Assembly: GCA_025435555.1 (NCBI GenBank)
Contig: JAIWWG010000163.1
Span: forward strand, 1-40,419
Reading direction: 5' to 3'
Length of the DNA stretch: 40,419 bases
From: Chytriomyces cf. hyalinus JEL632
Taxonomy: Eukaryota; Chytridiomycota; Chytridiomycetes; Chytridiales; Chytriomycetaceae
Below the pieces are notes generated by a model. That model worked only from the letters and a program-made list of their open reading frames with translations. It ran no database searches and was not told the DNA's origin. Position numbers and translations under genes: made by a program. Each line of letters starts with the position of its first letter. The first letter of the stretch is position 1. Positions 31,278 through 40,419 of the stretch are shown one piece after another.

Positions 31278-31776
31278 TTAATCGTCGTCGTCGTCCAGAT
31301 CGTCGTTGTATCTTCGTCCACTGGATTCGTAGGCTGGCACATCCTTATTGACTTCTTCGGAGGCGTCAATCCAGTCATGGTAGACATCGATAGGTTCGGA
31401 TAGTGCTAATGTGAGATGGATTGTAGGGTCAGGATATGGGCGCACAGGTCGCTGTAAAGAAAGACAAACAGTTGATGATGGACTGGAAGGTGACGCCGCA
31501 CTTTTTGCATTGCAGATTGCCGATATTGTTGCTCTTGTCCCTGAGCGTGTTTCGAAGAAGCGAAAGGGTCAGAGACGTCGTTCAAGTTGGATCGAAGATG
31601 GGGTTTTTTTACATTCGCACGGAGATGGCGTTTTCATGGTTGCAGAGAACGCACTGGAACTCCTTCTCGAGCTTCACTTTCAACTTTGCCTGCGGTTTCT
31701 TTGCCGACTTTCGCTTTCCTGTGTTGCCGTTTGAGTGTGAGACAGGAGCAGACGAACAAGTTAAAGACTGACCCAT
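31278..31776 (-). CDS. ELF1: Transcription elongation factor 1 (Elf1/Elof1)
   Basis: Four exons join to a protein of about 90 residues. It begins MGKRKSAKKPQ and has the zinc ribbon C..C (FQCVLCNHENAISVRM) and C..C (LQCKKCGVTFQSIIN). The family signature LSEPIDVYHDWIDASEE follows, with an acidic tail ending in a run of Asp. Exon 1 is only ATGG (31776-31773), followed by a GTCAGT intron; without it the conserved N-terminus is lost. The other introns use donors GTAAAA and GTTTGT. Elf1 binds elongating RNA polymerase II and helps passage through nucleosomes (known for the family). All four zinc-binding cysteines are present. Its start is 37 bases from the Dlt1 start on the opposite strand, so the two share one very short promoter region. 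Confidence 0.93.
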
Positions 31777-31813
31777 TGGCGGTTAAATAAATAAAGAAGT
31801 TAAATATTTCGAA

Positions 31814-32654
31814 ATGATCAAGATCTGGACGTTCTCGTCGCTGCTTGCGATGGTGGCAGTCACGTTTGCACTCATTGGTGTCTGTGGCCTGGATCTGTAC
31901 ATTCAGATTCTGCGCATCCGCGAGAACGTGGCCATGCTCACGACAACGCTGTTGCTCGCTTCTTGCACTTGTAAGTACTCTTTGTGGCTTCAACAGACAT
32001 CTCATTCAACTCCAACGAATTAGGCACTCTTCTCTGTCTCGATCCTCTCTGTGCGAAAGCTGCGTGTGGCCCGTGGTCTCGCACAGATCCCGCGCAACTT
32101 TGTCCCGATCAACGACCATCTGCCACAGTCCATTCTTCTAAAGGCCGTGCAGGGCATGACTGAATCGGCTGCAATACGGGCGGTAATGAAACCGTTATCG
32201 CACGAATGGTCCGTTGTTTCTCCTTGATGATTCATCCAACACTCACGCGCAAAGCAGCCACGTTGACGGTTACGGGCGGTACGATCAAGATACGCCAGTG
32301 CATTTCAAAACAGCAATGAGGAAAACCCTCTCCATCTTTAGTACGCGTCAAATAATCATCCTCTGAACGTTTGGTTGTTTGACGCGTCAAAAGAACTGAA
32401 CAGCAACTTCCGAATCAGGCGACACCGTTTCAAATCCTGCCCATGACCTCGCATACAACGGACACCAACCTCTTCAGGAATACTTCGACTCTCTTTCAGC
32501 GCGCAATATTAAACTCAATCCTCATTTTGCAAAAGTGTACCTTCGAAACTATGAATCCATGGCACAAAATCCAAACGAAGCCACGGAACGCGAATACATT
32601 GAATTCATGAAAGTGTTTTCGCTACTTTTGAGATCGTTGGATGTGGTGGAATAA
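31814..32654 (+). CDS. DLT1: Dlt1-like membrane protein, model with one frame problem
   Basis: The first exon gives MIKIWTFSSLLAMVAVTFAL and LYIQILRIRENVAMLTTTLL, two hydrophobic segments flanking a polar loop. The next block, after a GTAAGT...ATTAG intron, has ALFSVSILSVRKLRVARGLA, QIPRNFVPINDHLPQSILLK and MTESAAIRA. These match the fungal 'defect at low temperature' family as I remember it (SVRR....IPR..vPI...dLP). The last exon has LQEYFDSLSARNIKLNPHF, YLRNYESMAQNP and EYIEFMKVFSLLLRSLDVVE with a stop at 32654. The first splice does not join these frames with standard GT-AG ends, so one base may be wrong or the intron differs. The middle exon boundaries (32.2-32.4 kb) are unresolved. Its stop is 25 bases from that of the aspartate kinase gene. 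Confidence 0.6.
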
Positions 32655-32679
32655 AAAAGACATGTAGAAAGAAGTTGGT

Positions 32680-34619
32680 TTAATCTGTTTCACCCAAGAT
32701 ACACGCATCATGAACTACTTGGAGCGCCTTGACTCCCATTGTCCCATCAATCACGCACGAAATATTTATTTCAGACGCACTGATGAAGAGAGACTGTTAA
32801 TCGAGAGAAATGCGTGCATTCAAAATCAAACTCACCCTTGACTGATCATTTCCAAGTTGATGTGATTTTTGGCAAGCGTCGAAAACATGAGCGATGCGAT
32901 TCCAACCATGTGTCGCATCTCGCGTCCAACTAGCGACAGAATCGTCATATCACCGATAGTGTCCACCTGCAAAAGAAGTAAGCGAAAATGAAGATTGAAG
33001 GTCCAGAAGAAAGGACTCACCACAGCGTACTTTTGCAACTCTGAAACAGCCAGTTTGATCTTGTCTCCAGAAATGTGCGGTCCAAGCGCCATACTCACAT
33101 GCACCTCACTCGTGCTAATCAAATCCACAACAATCCCACACCGATCCAACGTGGAAAAAATCTTGGCAAAGAATCCATGCGATACGCTTTTCCGGTTTGA
33201 ATGAATGTTCAGAACGGTGATGTTTTCTTTGATCGTGATGGCAGTGGCCATGTGCCCGCTGCGACTTCCCTTCCCATTTGCGGTAACTTTGCTTCTTTCC
33301 AAACTGATCTCGCGACTCGGTGGGTGTCCGAGCGACGGCGGCAAGTCACTTTTTAGAGCATCAATCCCATCCTGCGGAATAATCACTGTCCCAGCGCCAT
33401 CAGGTTTAAAAGCGTTTTTGATACGAATCGGGATACTTGCTCGAATCACTTGATCCATTGTAAATGGATGAATCACTTCAGATCCATAGTACGTCAATTC
33501 TGCGGCTTCCTCTGGTGAAATGGACGAGAGAAGATATGCGCGAGGTGCTTTACGGGGATCCGCTGTAAAGATTCCATCCACCTCCTTCCAAATTTGAAGT
33601 TCGCGCGCTTTCAGACCCACCGCAATAAGAGCTGCAGTAAGATCAGTGTATCCACGACCAATTGTGGTCACAATGGATCCCGGTATAGGGCCTAGGTATC
33701 CAGTGACAACTGGAACACAGTTTGGATCCAGACTCGAAATCACTTCAGTCAATCTTGAGGAGAGATAATCGTAAAAAGATTGATCCAGTGTTTTCGGATC
33801 AAATTGCTTTTCAACGAGGCGTTCCAGGTTCACAAAATGTGCGTTGATGCCCTGAACATGAGGGATTTTAGAATAGTCATTCAAGTTGCAGAAAGTAAAT
33901 CAATCTCACCTGATCTTGCAGAATAGCAGAAAAGATGCGAGCCGACAGCTTCTCACCGACAGAAATGATAACATCGCGAGACCGAGGTGAGATTTCGTCG
34001 ATAATCTGGACACGAGTTTTCGAAATGATAGATAAATCAGAACAGATAACGACACAAGGAATTCATCGGGACTCACCTCCGCAGCAGACATGAACGACCT
34101 CAATTTTTCGCACGCATCGCTCACATCTCGAGCAGCGTGTTTGCGAATCTGTTCGTTCTTGACACCCTCGGCAACGGCCTTCAAGTGATTTGCTTCAATC
34201 TTGGACACAATGTCGAGATACAGAGTCGAGTTTGGTAGTAAGATATCTTCTGCTGCTTCGAGGAGCCTGCGGAGATGCATAAGCCATACAGAGTGAGTAA
34301 CTTGTTTTGGGGAACAAGAAGCATTGAATCCATCGCAGCGCGACTTTCAACTTGAAGCTTCGAATACATACATGCTTGTGGTTCCCTCAGCTTTAACGTA
34401 ACTGCTCATGGCCGAGAGGACAACGATTGTGCGGTCATTCTTTGTCAGGTTTCTGGGAAGTGGGAGATAAGAATCGAGGTTCATCAGGGACCCACAGGCG
34501 CAGTGTATGTGCGTACGGGTAGAAAGATGGGTTTAGAGGTACTTGATGATGTCTGCAACTTGAAGCATCCGCTCTGCCGAGCCGACTGAGGTTCCGCCAA
34601 ACTTGGTCACAATCGTCAT
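32680..34619 (-). CDS. HOM3: Aspartate kinase
   Basis: The enzyme phosphorylates aspartate, the first step toward homoserine, threonine and methionine. Seven exons join in frame to about 530 residues. The start at 34619 gives MTIVTKFGGTSVGSAERMLQ with the nucleotide-binding KFGGTSVG. Then come VVLSAMSSYVKAEGT, SVGEKLSARIFSAILQ, GRGYTDLTAALIA, WKEVDGIFTADPRKAPRA and YYGSEVIHPFTMDQVIRASI, all conserved in the kinase domain. Two ACT-type regulatory parts follow: VLNIHSNRKSVSHGFFAKIF with VVDLISTSEVHVSMAL, and GMASL-like VGIASLMFSTLAKNHINLEM. The short last exon reads ASEINISCVIDGTMGVKALQ and ends at 32680. ACT domains usually give feedback control by threonine. It is divergent from the TRIP4-like gene, with 323 bases between start codons. 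Confidence 0.93.
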
Positions 34620-34942
34620 ATTTTTTATCGATTTGTTTTTTTGGTTTGGGGGAGATAATGAAACCCGTTGTGACGTCATTCGAAAACGGACAGCGCTTGG
34701 ACGTAGGAGGGTGGTGCGCTCAAGAAGGACTCGTTAGTATAGCACAGGAGGAAATGCGCTTGCAATTGCTCGAAATAGGAGACATCGCAACTCGTGGTGG
34801 CCAGTTGGATCCAGAGAGGAGAGCTTGAAAAGCTTTGTGAATGAGGCGATCTGCTTGCTGGCTTCGTTTAAACATTGATGCAAACAGTCGGCGAAATCAG
34901 AGATAAATATTAAATAAAGTGAAGTAAAACGACCTTAAAATC
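34620..34942. promoter_or_regulatory. Divergent promoter region, aspartate kinase / TRIP4-like
   Basis: The 323 bases between two start codons facing away from each other. A TTAAATAAAG-type A/T-rich stretch lies near 34905-34925. The 60-codon ORF inside (34646-34828) shows no family features and is not called. No specific regulator site was recognised. Confidence 0.4.
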
Positions 34943-36855
34943 ATGAAGCTCACTCAAGAAACACTCGACTGGATCAGCGATAACCTGTCGCGGCTTCTCG
35001 GTCTGCCCCATTCAGATGCACAGCAAATGGCGGAACAGCTGTCGAACGGGCCAGAGTCTATCGAGTATTTGCAGGTGATTCTGGATCCGACTGCCTTGCG
35101 TTGGGCTGCAACTCACCTTCCCGAACGTCGAACATTCAGGGTCTCCTCGGCGAAGATTCGGACGCTCTCAATTTCATTTCCGCATTCGCCGAACGCACTT
35201 CGAAACCGGCACCGCCGAAACAAAAGAGCTATGCGAACCCTGCACCAACTCCGAAACCAGCCGCGAAAGAAACCACAGGAACCTTCAAAGACCCAACGAG
35301 AGTGTATAGGAAGAAAGATAACAACGAATCGTATTTAGTTTCCGCAAAGCTGAATTCGGGCACCGCGACTCCGCCACAATCTCACGCAACTCAACCATCT
35401 TCCGCAAACACATCCCCCAAACATGACGTGCCCAAGAAAGCTACCAAGCAGAAAAAAACTTATGTTGTTGTCACGGTCGACTCACTCACTGCTGGCGATC
35501 GCGTTGGGAATTTAGTTGGTTTGAACGGCCGACCCATCTGTCAATGCCTCGCTGCGAAACACGGACTATTGACGAACTGCCTCACATGTGGAAAAGTGAT
35601 TTGGTGGGTTGGATAGAATGCTGTCCTCTCTTTTTCTTCTGCGATTCTAATGACTTGCTTGTTAGTTCATTGGAAGGACCTGGTCCATGCCCATCCTGCG
35701 GATCCTTGGTGGAATCGGCAATTCAGCAAGTTACAATGATCCAATCAAAACAAAACTACCACCACGCAGTCGCAATGCCCGAGTCTCCCTCCGCATCGAA
35801 AAACAGCAAGAAAAGTAAAGCATCCGCACCTGGAAATCACATCGTCAATAGGTACGGCGCATCTGTGGGCGCAACTGCTTCCGGAGCTGTTTCAACGCCT
35901 GGAGGACCGCGCGAATCTGAAGCCAGTTTCCCAACCTTGGCGAGTGAGAAAGATTTGATTGCGTTGAGGAAAGCTGAAGAGCAGCGTGAAAGGCTTTTGG
36001 ATTATCAAAAAAACAGTACAGCGAGAACTCGCGTGTTTGGTAAAAACCCCTTTCCCATTATTTTGATCAGACCTGAATGCTTGAACTTTGTTGCCAATAA
36101 CGCAGACTCTGCAAGTGACTTTGATTTCAACAGCGACGCGCAAAACAAATGGTTGACTGCAGAAGAGCGGGGCCTCGCACTCAAAAAAGCCAAAGAGCAA
36201 GAAAAACTCGAAGAGGAGCGCAAAAAAGCTCGAGTCATTTCCATCGACTTGCAAAGCCGGCGCGTTGTTTTGGAAAAAGTCGAGTCTGCTGCATCTTTCA
36301 GAAATCGCTCGTACGAAGAAGAAGTCCACATTTCTCGAGGTGAGTTCAATCCATAAAAACATTATCATTCTGCTGACTGATGCAATTTGTCAATCAGAGA
36401 ATTCTCCAGCTTTTCAAGAAGCGCCAATTACTCCCGGATCTACTGGACTGTTTCAAAATCCAACCCTGCGAATCATTCCCAAGTTCATTCCTCCAACTCC
36501 ACTGAAACAAGACTCTAAAGAAATCGACAGGACGAAAAAACCAAAAGGCCAAGACAAGAAAGCCAAATCAGTGGAGCAGCCCTGGATAAAGGAAGACAGC
36601 AAGCTCGCTGATAAACCTGCAACCATGAAAAAGTTGCGCGAAATCTTGGCAGACGAAGGCCAAGGAACTGAAAATGTGTCCCCAGCAAAGGCGCAGGAAC
36701 GGGCTTTTGCAGAAACGGCCAAGAAACAAGAAGCAGAAGTTCGCAAGTACCTTAAAGGGCCAAGACGCGTTCAGGATAACTATGATGAAGATGGGGTCAG
36801 TTTCAGTGTTGGTGACACAGGGTCTGCAGTTGGAGATGAACCTGTCTGTGGTTGA
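34943..36855 (+). CDS. TRIP4: Activating signal cointegrator 1 (TRIP4/Rqt4-like)
   Basis: Exons 34943-35074, 35140-35603, 35666-36039, 36106-36339 and 36398-36855 join in frame to about 553 residues. The diagnostic part is the C2HC5 zinc finger: GRPICQCLAAKHGLLTNCLT, CGKVIC, LEGPGPCPSCGSLV. The exon junction at 35603/35666 restores its central cysteine. Then come an ASFPTL motif, the coiled charged region LTAEERGLALKKAKEQEK, and RVISIDLQSRRVVLE, which matches the family's conserved I.iD...r++..e segment. The N-terminal KLTQETLDWISDNLSRLLGL resembles the family's helical start. In animals and yeast this protein belongs to the complex (ASCC/RQT) that splits collided ribosomes; that role is inferred by homology. 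The C-terminus has no ASCH domain, as in fungal members. A candidate AATAAA lies at 36865. Confidence 0.88.
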
Positions 36856-37296
36856 AAAATACGAAATAAATATAGAAATTACCTGAGATTTTCATGGTAG
36901 CGGACGTGGCGCAGTTCTCAGCTATTGAGAACAGTCCTGGTGATTCCAGTTGGTAAAGTTGGTACTCCGGTTGGAAAGATTGCACTTACGGACACTGCAG
37001 ATTTGTGGCGCCAGGGATGTGTGACCTTTGCCAGGGACTTTGTTGCAGCAGTTGGGCAGGGCTTCCCCCTCCTCCCCTCCCTCTCTCTCCTTCTCCCTCC
37101 TTCCTTCTCTGTCCCCGGCTCTCCCTTTGCGGAGACCCTGGGAAACAAGAGGATTGGTACTTTCCTAAAAAGGAAATTCAGTATAGGTTAAGAAACTCTC
37201 AAGTTGCGTTCATGTTGTACCAATATCGTGTGGAGAAAAGGTGAGATCAGGTCATTTATTTAGCGCGAAGTTGAATGAATTGCATAGCTGCTGCCG
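36856..37296. other. Intergenic region with a pyrimidine-rich tract
   Basis: Holds a C/T-only tract at about 37062-37110. The 88-codon plus-strand ORF (36925-37191) crosses this tract and has no family features. An ATTTATTT near 37255 supplies AATAAA for the minus-strand gene that ends at 37297. Confidence 0.5.
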
Positions 37297-38160
37297 TTAC
37301 CCCCCCAAGAACAGGCCATACGCTAGGGCGACAAAGGACCGATGCTTTCGCCAACTGTGTTCAAGAAACTCGGACGATATTGTCACCAGGGCATCCAAGT
37401 CGTCCCTATGTATCCATCGCGAAGGCTTCTCACACCACAATATTTGAATACGCGATCCCTTGATCAGCCCCACAATGCAAACCCCCAAACCTACAGGGTC
37501 ATCGCGCAACAATTGCGTAAACGCAACCTCTTTCAAATTAAGGCACCGAGACAGATTGTCGTTGTGATACGTTTCTCTTGGAACAGCCACTTCGAGGTAT
37601 TTGAGTTCAGAAATGAATGGAAGTGCATCCCAAATTTCGTCCAGGGGACAGTCTTCATGTCTCCAAACAAGTGACTGTATTTGCAACCGCGTCAGTTGCC
37701 GGCCGACTTCAGCCCAATTGTCGTACCCACAGCCCGATTCCATTGTACATGATCGAATTTGCTTGTTTGCATCTGCAAGCCCGCGCAGTCAAAGGGTGCA
37801 TTTGGAGTAGTTTGCGATAGAAATTGAGCTCTTCGAGCGCTCTTTGCTGCAGCGAATGGATATGGACTGCGTGCCTTTGACAGCACGCACAATGTGAGGA
37901 GCATGCTGCCATTGTTTTTGTTGAATTTGTTGAATGTTATTCCGTGTCTTGGCACTCAAATTGTTTGCTTGCGGCACGAGCTCACGATCCAGGCGCTTCA
38001 ACAGCAGATGCTCGACCCAAGTCGGACTGTATTTTTTCAGTGACCCAGTAGAACAAGAAGAAGCTCTTTTTCGCAGGCAGGTGGATAAACAAATTCGCGC
38101 GTTCTCCACGCTTCACATCCACTCCAATTCCCGCTGTCCAAATGACCTGTACAAGACGCA
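37297..38160 (-). pseudogene. F-box / leucine-rich-repeat-like gene, frame broken
   Basis: The downstream 148-codon frame has LRR-style spacing: LTRLQIQSLVWR, LPFISELKYLEVAVP and LSRCLNLKEVAF, ending at 37297. Upstream, an F-box-like start (LFIHLPAKKSFFLF) lies in one frame. The continuation (YSPTWVEHLLLKRLDRE) lies in a second, and ALEELNFYRKLLQMHPLTAR in a third. Such frame changes without good splice sites suggest a decaying gene or sequencing errors. F-box proteins usually bring substrates to SCF ubiquitin ligases. It is divergent from the RabGAP gene within less than 100 bases. The F-box assignment is tentative. Confidence 0.45.
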
Positions 38161-38238
38161 TTGAGAGAGCAGTGGTAATTAAAGCCCACCGTGTTAATTA
38201 CAATTGCGGAAGCTTCTTTGGTTGTCAGAGACCACGAG

Positions 38239-40419
38239 ATGAGTGAGCGCGTAAGTTGGGAGTTGTCGGTTCCGTTCGTCGATTATATTTTATTAACCGA
38301 AATAAATGTTCCTGTTGCCAACGCACTGCGAAGTCCACGCAGGATCGTGGGAGGTTGTCAAGGAAAACAAGGTCTTTGTGCTTCAGAAGGCGAAGCAGCA
38401 GGAAAGCGTCATATGGAAGGCGGTCGTGGCCACAATCCAGAACGTGTGAGTTGCACCCCACTTTGACTGATATCAATCTGAACGGCGGATCCAGTTTCGA
38501 CTCCAAGCAGCCGCCATTTCGCATTATTCTGAAAAGCCCACAGAATCCTGGATCACTCGAGACTGGACATGTGGTTGCGGTGGGTCTCACTCACTTTTTG
38601 GATCTGTCGTCGCGTTCGATCTCAGCGATCTTCGAATACCCGTGCATGATGCAACTGAATTTAGGCTGCAGAGTCGCTGAAGATTATTCAAAAGGACTGG
38701 CTGTGGATCGAAGGTGATTTGCCCAACCCAACTATCTTGGCAGAACGGTGACACTTACGTAACGACTCCCCAGAAAACTTACAATCCGAGCTCGCAAGTC
38801 TCGATGATCACGCTGATCAAGAGGCTTTCGCTCTTTCGAAGCTGCACTCTATGGTTTCAAATGCTGGTAATTTTGCTTTGTATAAACAAACTCGAAGACG
38901 GCGACGGCGCTCAAAACATTCCCTCGATTCAATTTTGTCGCCGCGCAGATCGTGACACTGACGAAAAATCAACGGACGCGAAATTCAGGGCTGCATCGCG
39001 AACGTGGAAGCAAACTTTCAGACTCCCAGACACCGAACGACTCGTGAACTGTGAGTCTCATATTGCTATACTTTAACTGGCTTTGTCGGCTCTTAAACCT
39101 AAAATTATTCTTGCCAGTCTACGCGTGCGCACATGATAAAAAGCTCATCAACCAAGGGTGGCTTTACTTGTCACTCTCGCACATCTGCTTCTATTCGTTC
39201 GTGTTTGGAGTGGAGACAAAGATTATCGTGGAGCTGAAGGATATCGAAGAGTTGCACAAGGACAAGTCAAAACGCGGAGTCTTCTCTGACGCAATTCGAA
39301 TCCAAACAAAAAACAAAACCGAGGTTTTACCTTTCGTTCGCAAGCAACCCTTTCACTCCACTAACTCGAAAATCTTTCATTCGCAGCATTTCTTCTCCAA
39401 CCTCTTCAGTCGCGACGAAACCTTTGATCTTCTCGAACACCTCACACTCATTGCCATGAACCGACTCATGAAGTGCACACTCACAGACCCAGCACCGGGC
39501 CTCACCAACGAAGAACAAGAAGCTGCCGAAAATATGGCCGTCGAAAAACTGCGCCTCAGTTCGCGCCTTTCTCCTCGTGCCAGTTTCGCCGCAATCGGCA
39601 TCCTCACAGACACCACAACAGCAAATCAACCTCTCAAACTCGCGTTCGAAGCTCAAAAGCGGGACACTCATTTTCAAACCCAATTCTGCCTACCCAACAC
39701 TGAGAAATTGATTGCGGAAATCAGCGCCATGTGTACCATCAATATTTCTGGGGATCAGAGCAATGTCGCGGGAACACTGTACATCAGCACAACATTTTTG
39801 TGTTTCCAGAGCACAACGCAATACCAGGCGACAATTGTTTTTCCCTGCTTTGCAATCAAACGTGTCGAACGAGTCAACAACCCTGCAAACCAAAACGCGA
39901 ACGTGTCTAGCGGAGCAATCGCAATCACAGTTTGGCACGACATGAAACTCTTGTTTCAATTCTTGAGCGATAAAAATGGAGGAGACGCCTTCTGCAATCG
40001 GCTGACGGAGCGTCTTAAAACGCATGTCGAAAGGATGCGCGGACTCAAAACTTTTCTTGGAACTTGCGCGAGCGAAATGATTCTCAGTGGAAAAAGCGAA
40101 ACAAGCGCAGGCGGGTTGGGCTCGTGTATCACTATGTCGACACGAAGCGAACAAAGGAAAAGAACAAAATGCGGTACTGGGTGTCGTATTTGAAAGGTGC
40201 GCATCTTCGTTGCTTGAAATCATGTGTGTCGACTGAGATTTCTGTGAATAGAGTTTGGAAGGAACATGACGCTTGTGCGGCTTCCCACGTTTATCAAATT
40301 GGTGCGGCTGGGTCTTCCAAATGCGCGCGTGGGGAAATGTGGGAAGTGTGTTCCGGAGCCATGGCGAAGCGGTACATGAATCCTGGATACTACGAAAAAT
40401 TGCATGCGGACAATAGGGG
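38239..40419 (+). CDS. Double-GRAM TBC RabGAP (TBC1D8/9-like), partial
   Basis: The gene runs off the right edge. The first exon is uncertain; an ATG at 38239 is a candidate. Firm exons are 38343-38445 (SWEVVKENKVFVLQK), 38495-38579 (FDSKQPPFRIILKSPQN), 38665-38713, 38774-38866, 38949-39050, 39118-39323 and 39387 onward. GRAM 1 has WKQTFRLPDTERLVN, then NQGWLYLSLSHICFYSF and IIVELKDIEEL. GRAM 2 has FCLPNTEKLIAE, AGTLYISTTFLCFQS and SGAIAITVWHDM. The TBC start reads NKMRYWVSYLK and EFGRNMTLVRLPTFIKLVRL across an intron, then EMWEVCSGAMAKRYMNPGYY. Such proteins stimulate GTP hydrolysis by Rab GTPases in membrane traffic. The catalytic IxxDxxR part is outside the window. Two single-base frame breaks occur near 40120 and 40327. 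Confidence 0.8.

Noticed and set aside
36925-37191. 88-codon ORF upstream of the F-box-like gene
   Set aside because: It runs through a C/T-rich tract that yields low-complexity Leu/Pro/Ser; no homolog is evident.
1-40419. CRISPR arrays, tRNA or rRNA genes, telomere repeats
   Set aside because: I saw no regularly spaced direct repeats, no tRNA cloverleaf, no rRNA core sequence and no TTAGGG-type array.

Overview
The window looks like nuclear DNA of a fungus, probably an early-diverging (chytrid-like) lineage. Genes are split by many short GT-AG introns (about 40-80 bases, longest about 235). They include a Dlt1-type gene and an aspartate kinase of the fungal kind, Elf1, an ASC-1/TRIP4 zinc-finger gene, and a double-GRAM RabGAP. 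No bacterial or organellar hallmark was seen. The taxonomic call is inference, not proof.

The window has two very different halves. The left half (about 1-23 kb) is a patchwork of old segmental duplications. A unit of about 5.6-5.9 kb occurs at about 7.48-13.4 kb and 17.47-23.05 kb, and a third, partial copy fills 1-1.33 kb. The two full units are visibly diverged, but each carries a minus-strand gene for a Ser/Thr/Ala-rich protein with short acidic-basic repeats and a conserved C-terminal domain. The right copy (18738-19793) is open through all exons I could trace; the left copy (8802-10056) has frameshifts. Each unit also holds remains of a second minus-strand gene and of a third reading frame. 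Between the units lie scrambled, decayed fragments of a RabGAP gene, whose much better preserved relative sits at 38.2-40.4 kb, and a decayed fungal glycosyltransferase-like gene.

Embedded in this decayed background are two nearly identical 1.06-kb copies of one element (2203-3266 and 13831-14896). Each contains a striking pair of perfect hairpins, and I could not assign the element to a known family. Right after its second copy the neighbouring segment is inverted, with a breakpoint exactly at the element's end.

The right half (about 23.4-40.4 kb) is mostly ordinary and in places very compact. It holds a seven-exon coiled-coil protein gene of unknown function (23490-25288), an unidentified minus-strand gene (about 25.7-26.8 kb), and a poorly readable stretch (26.8-28.1 kb). 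Then come a six-exon Asn-rich single-pass membrane protein gene (28163-30200), a small heat-shock protein with a tiny ORF just upstream, Elf1 head-to-head with Dlt1 (37 bases between start codons), aspartate kinase, the TRIP4-like gene, a damaged F-box/LRR-like gene, and the RabGAP gene, which runs off the right edge. Single-base frame breaks in the RabGAP and Dlt1 genes could be assembly errors or real decay.
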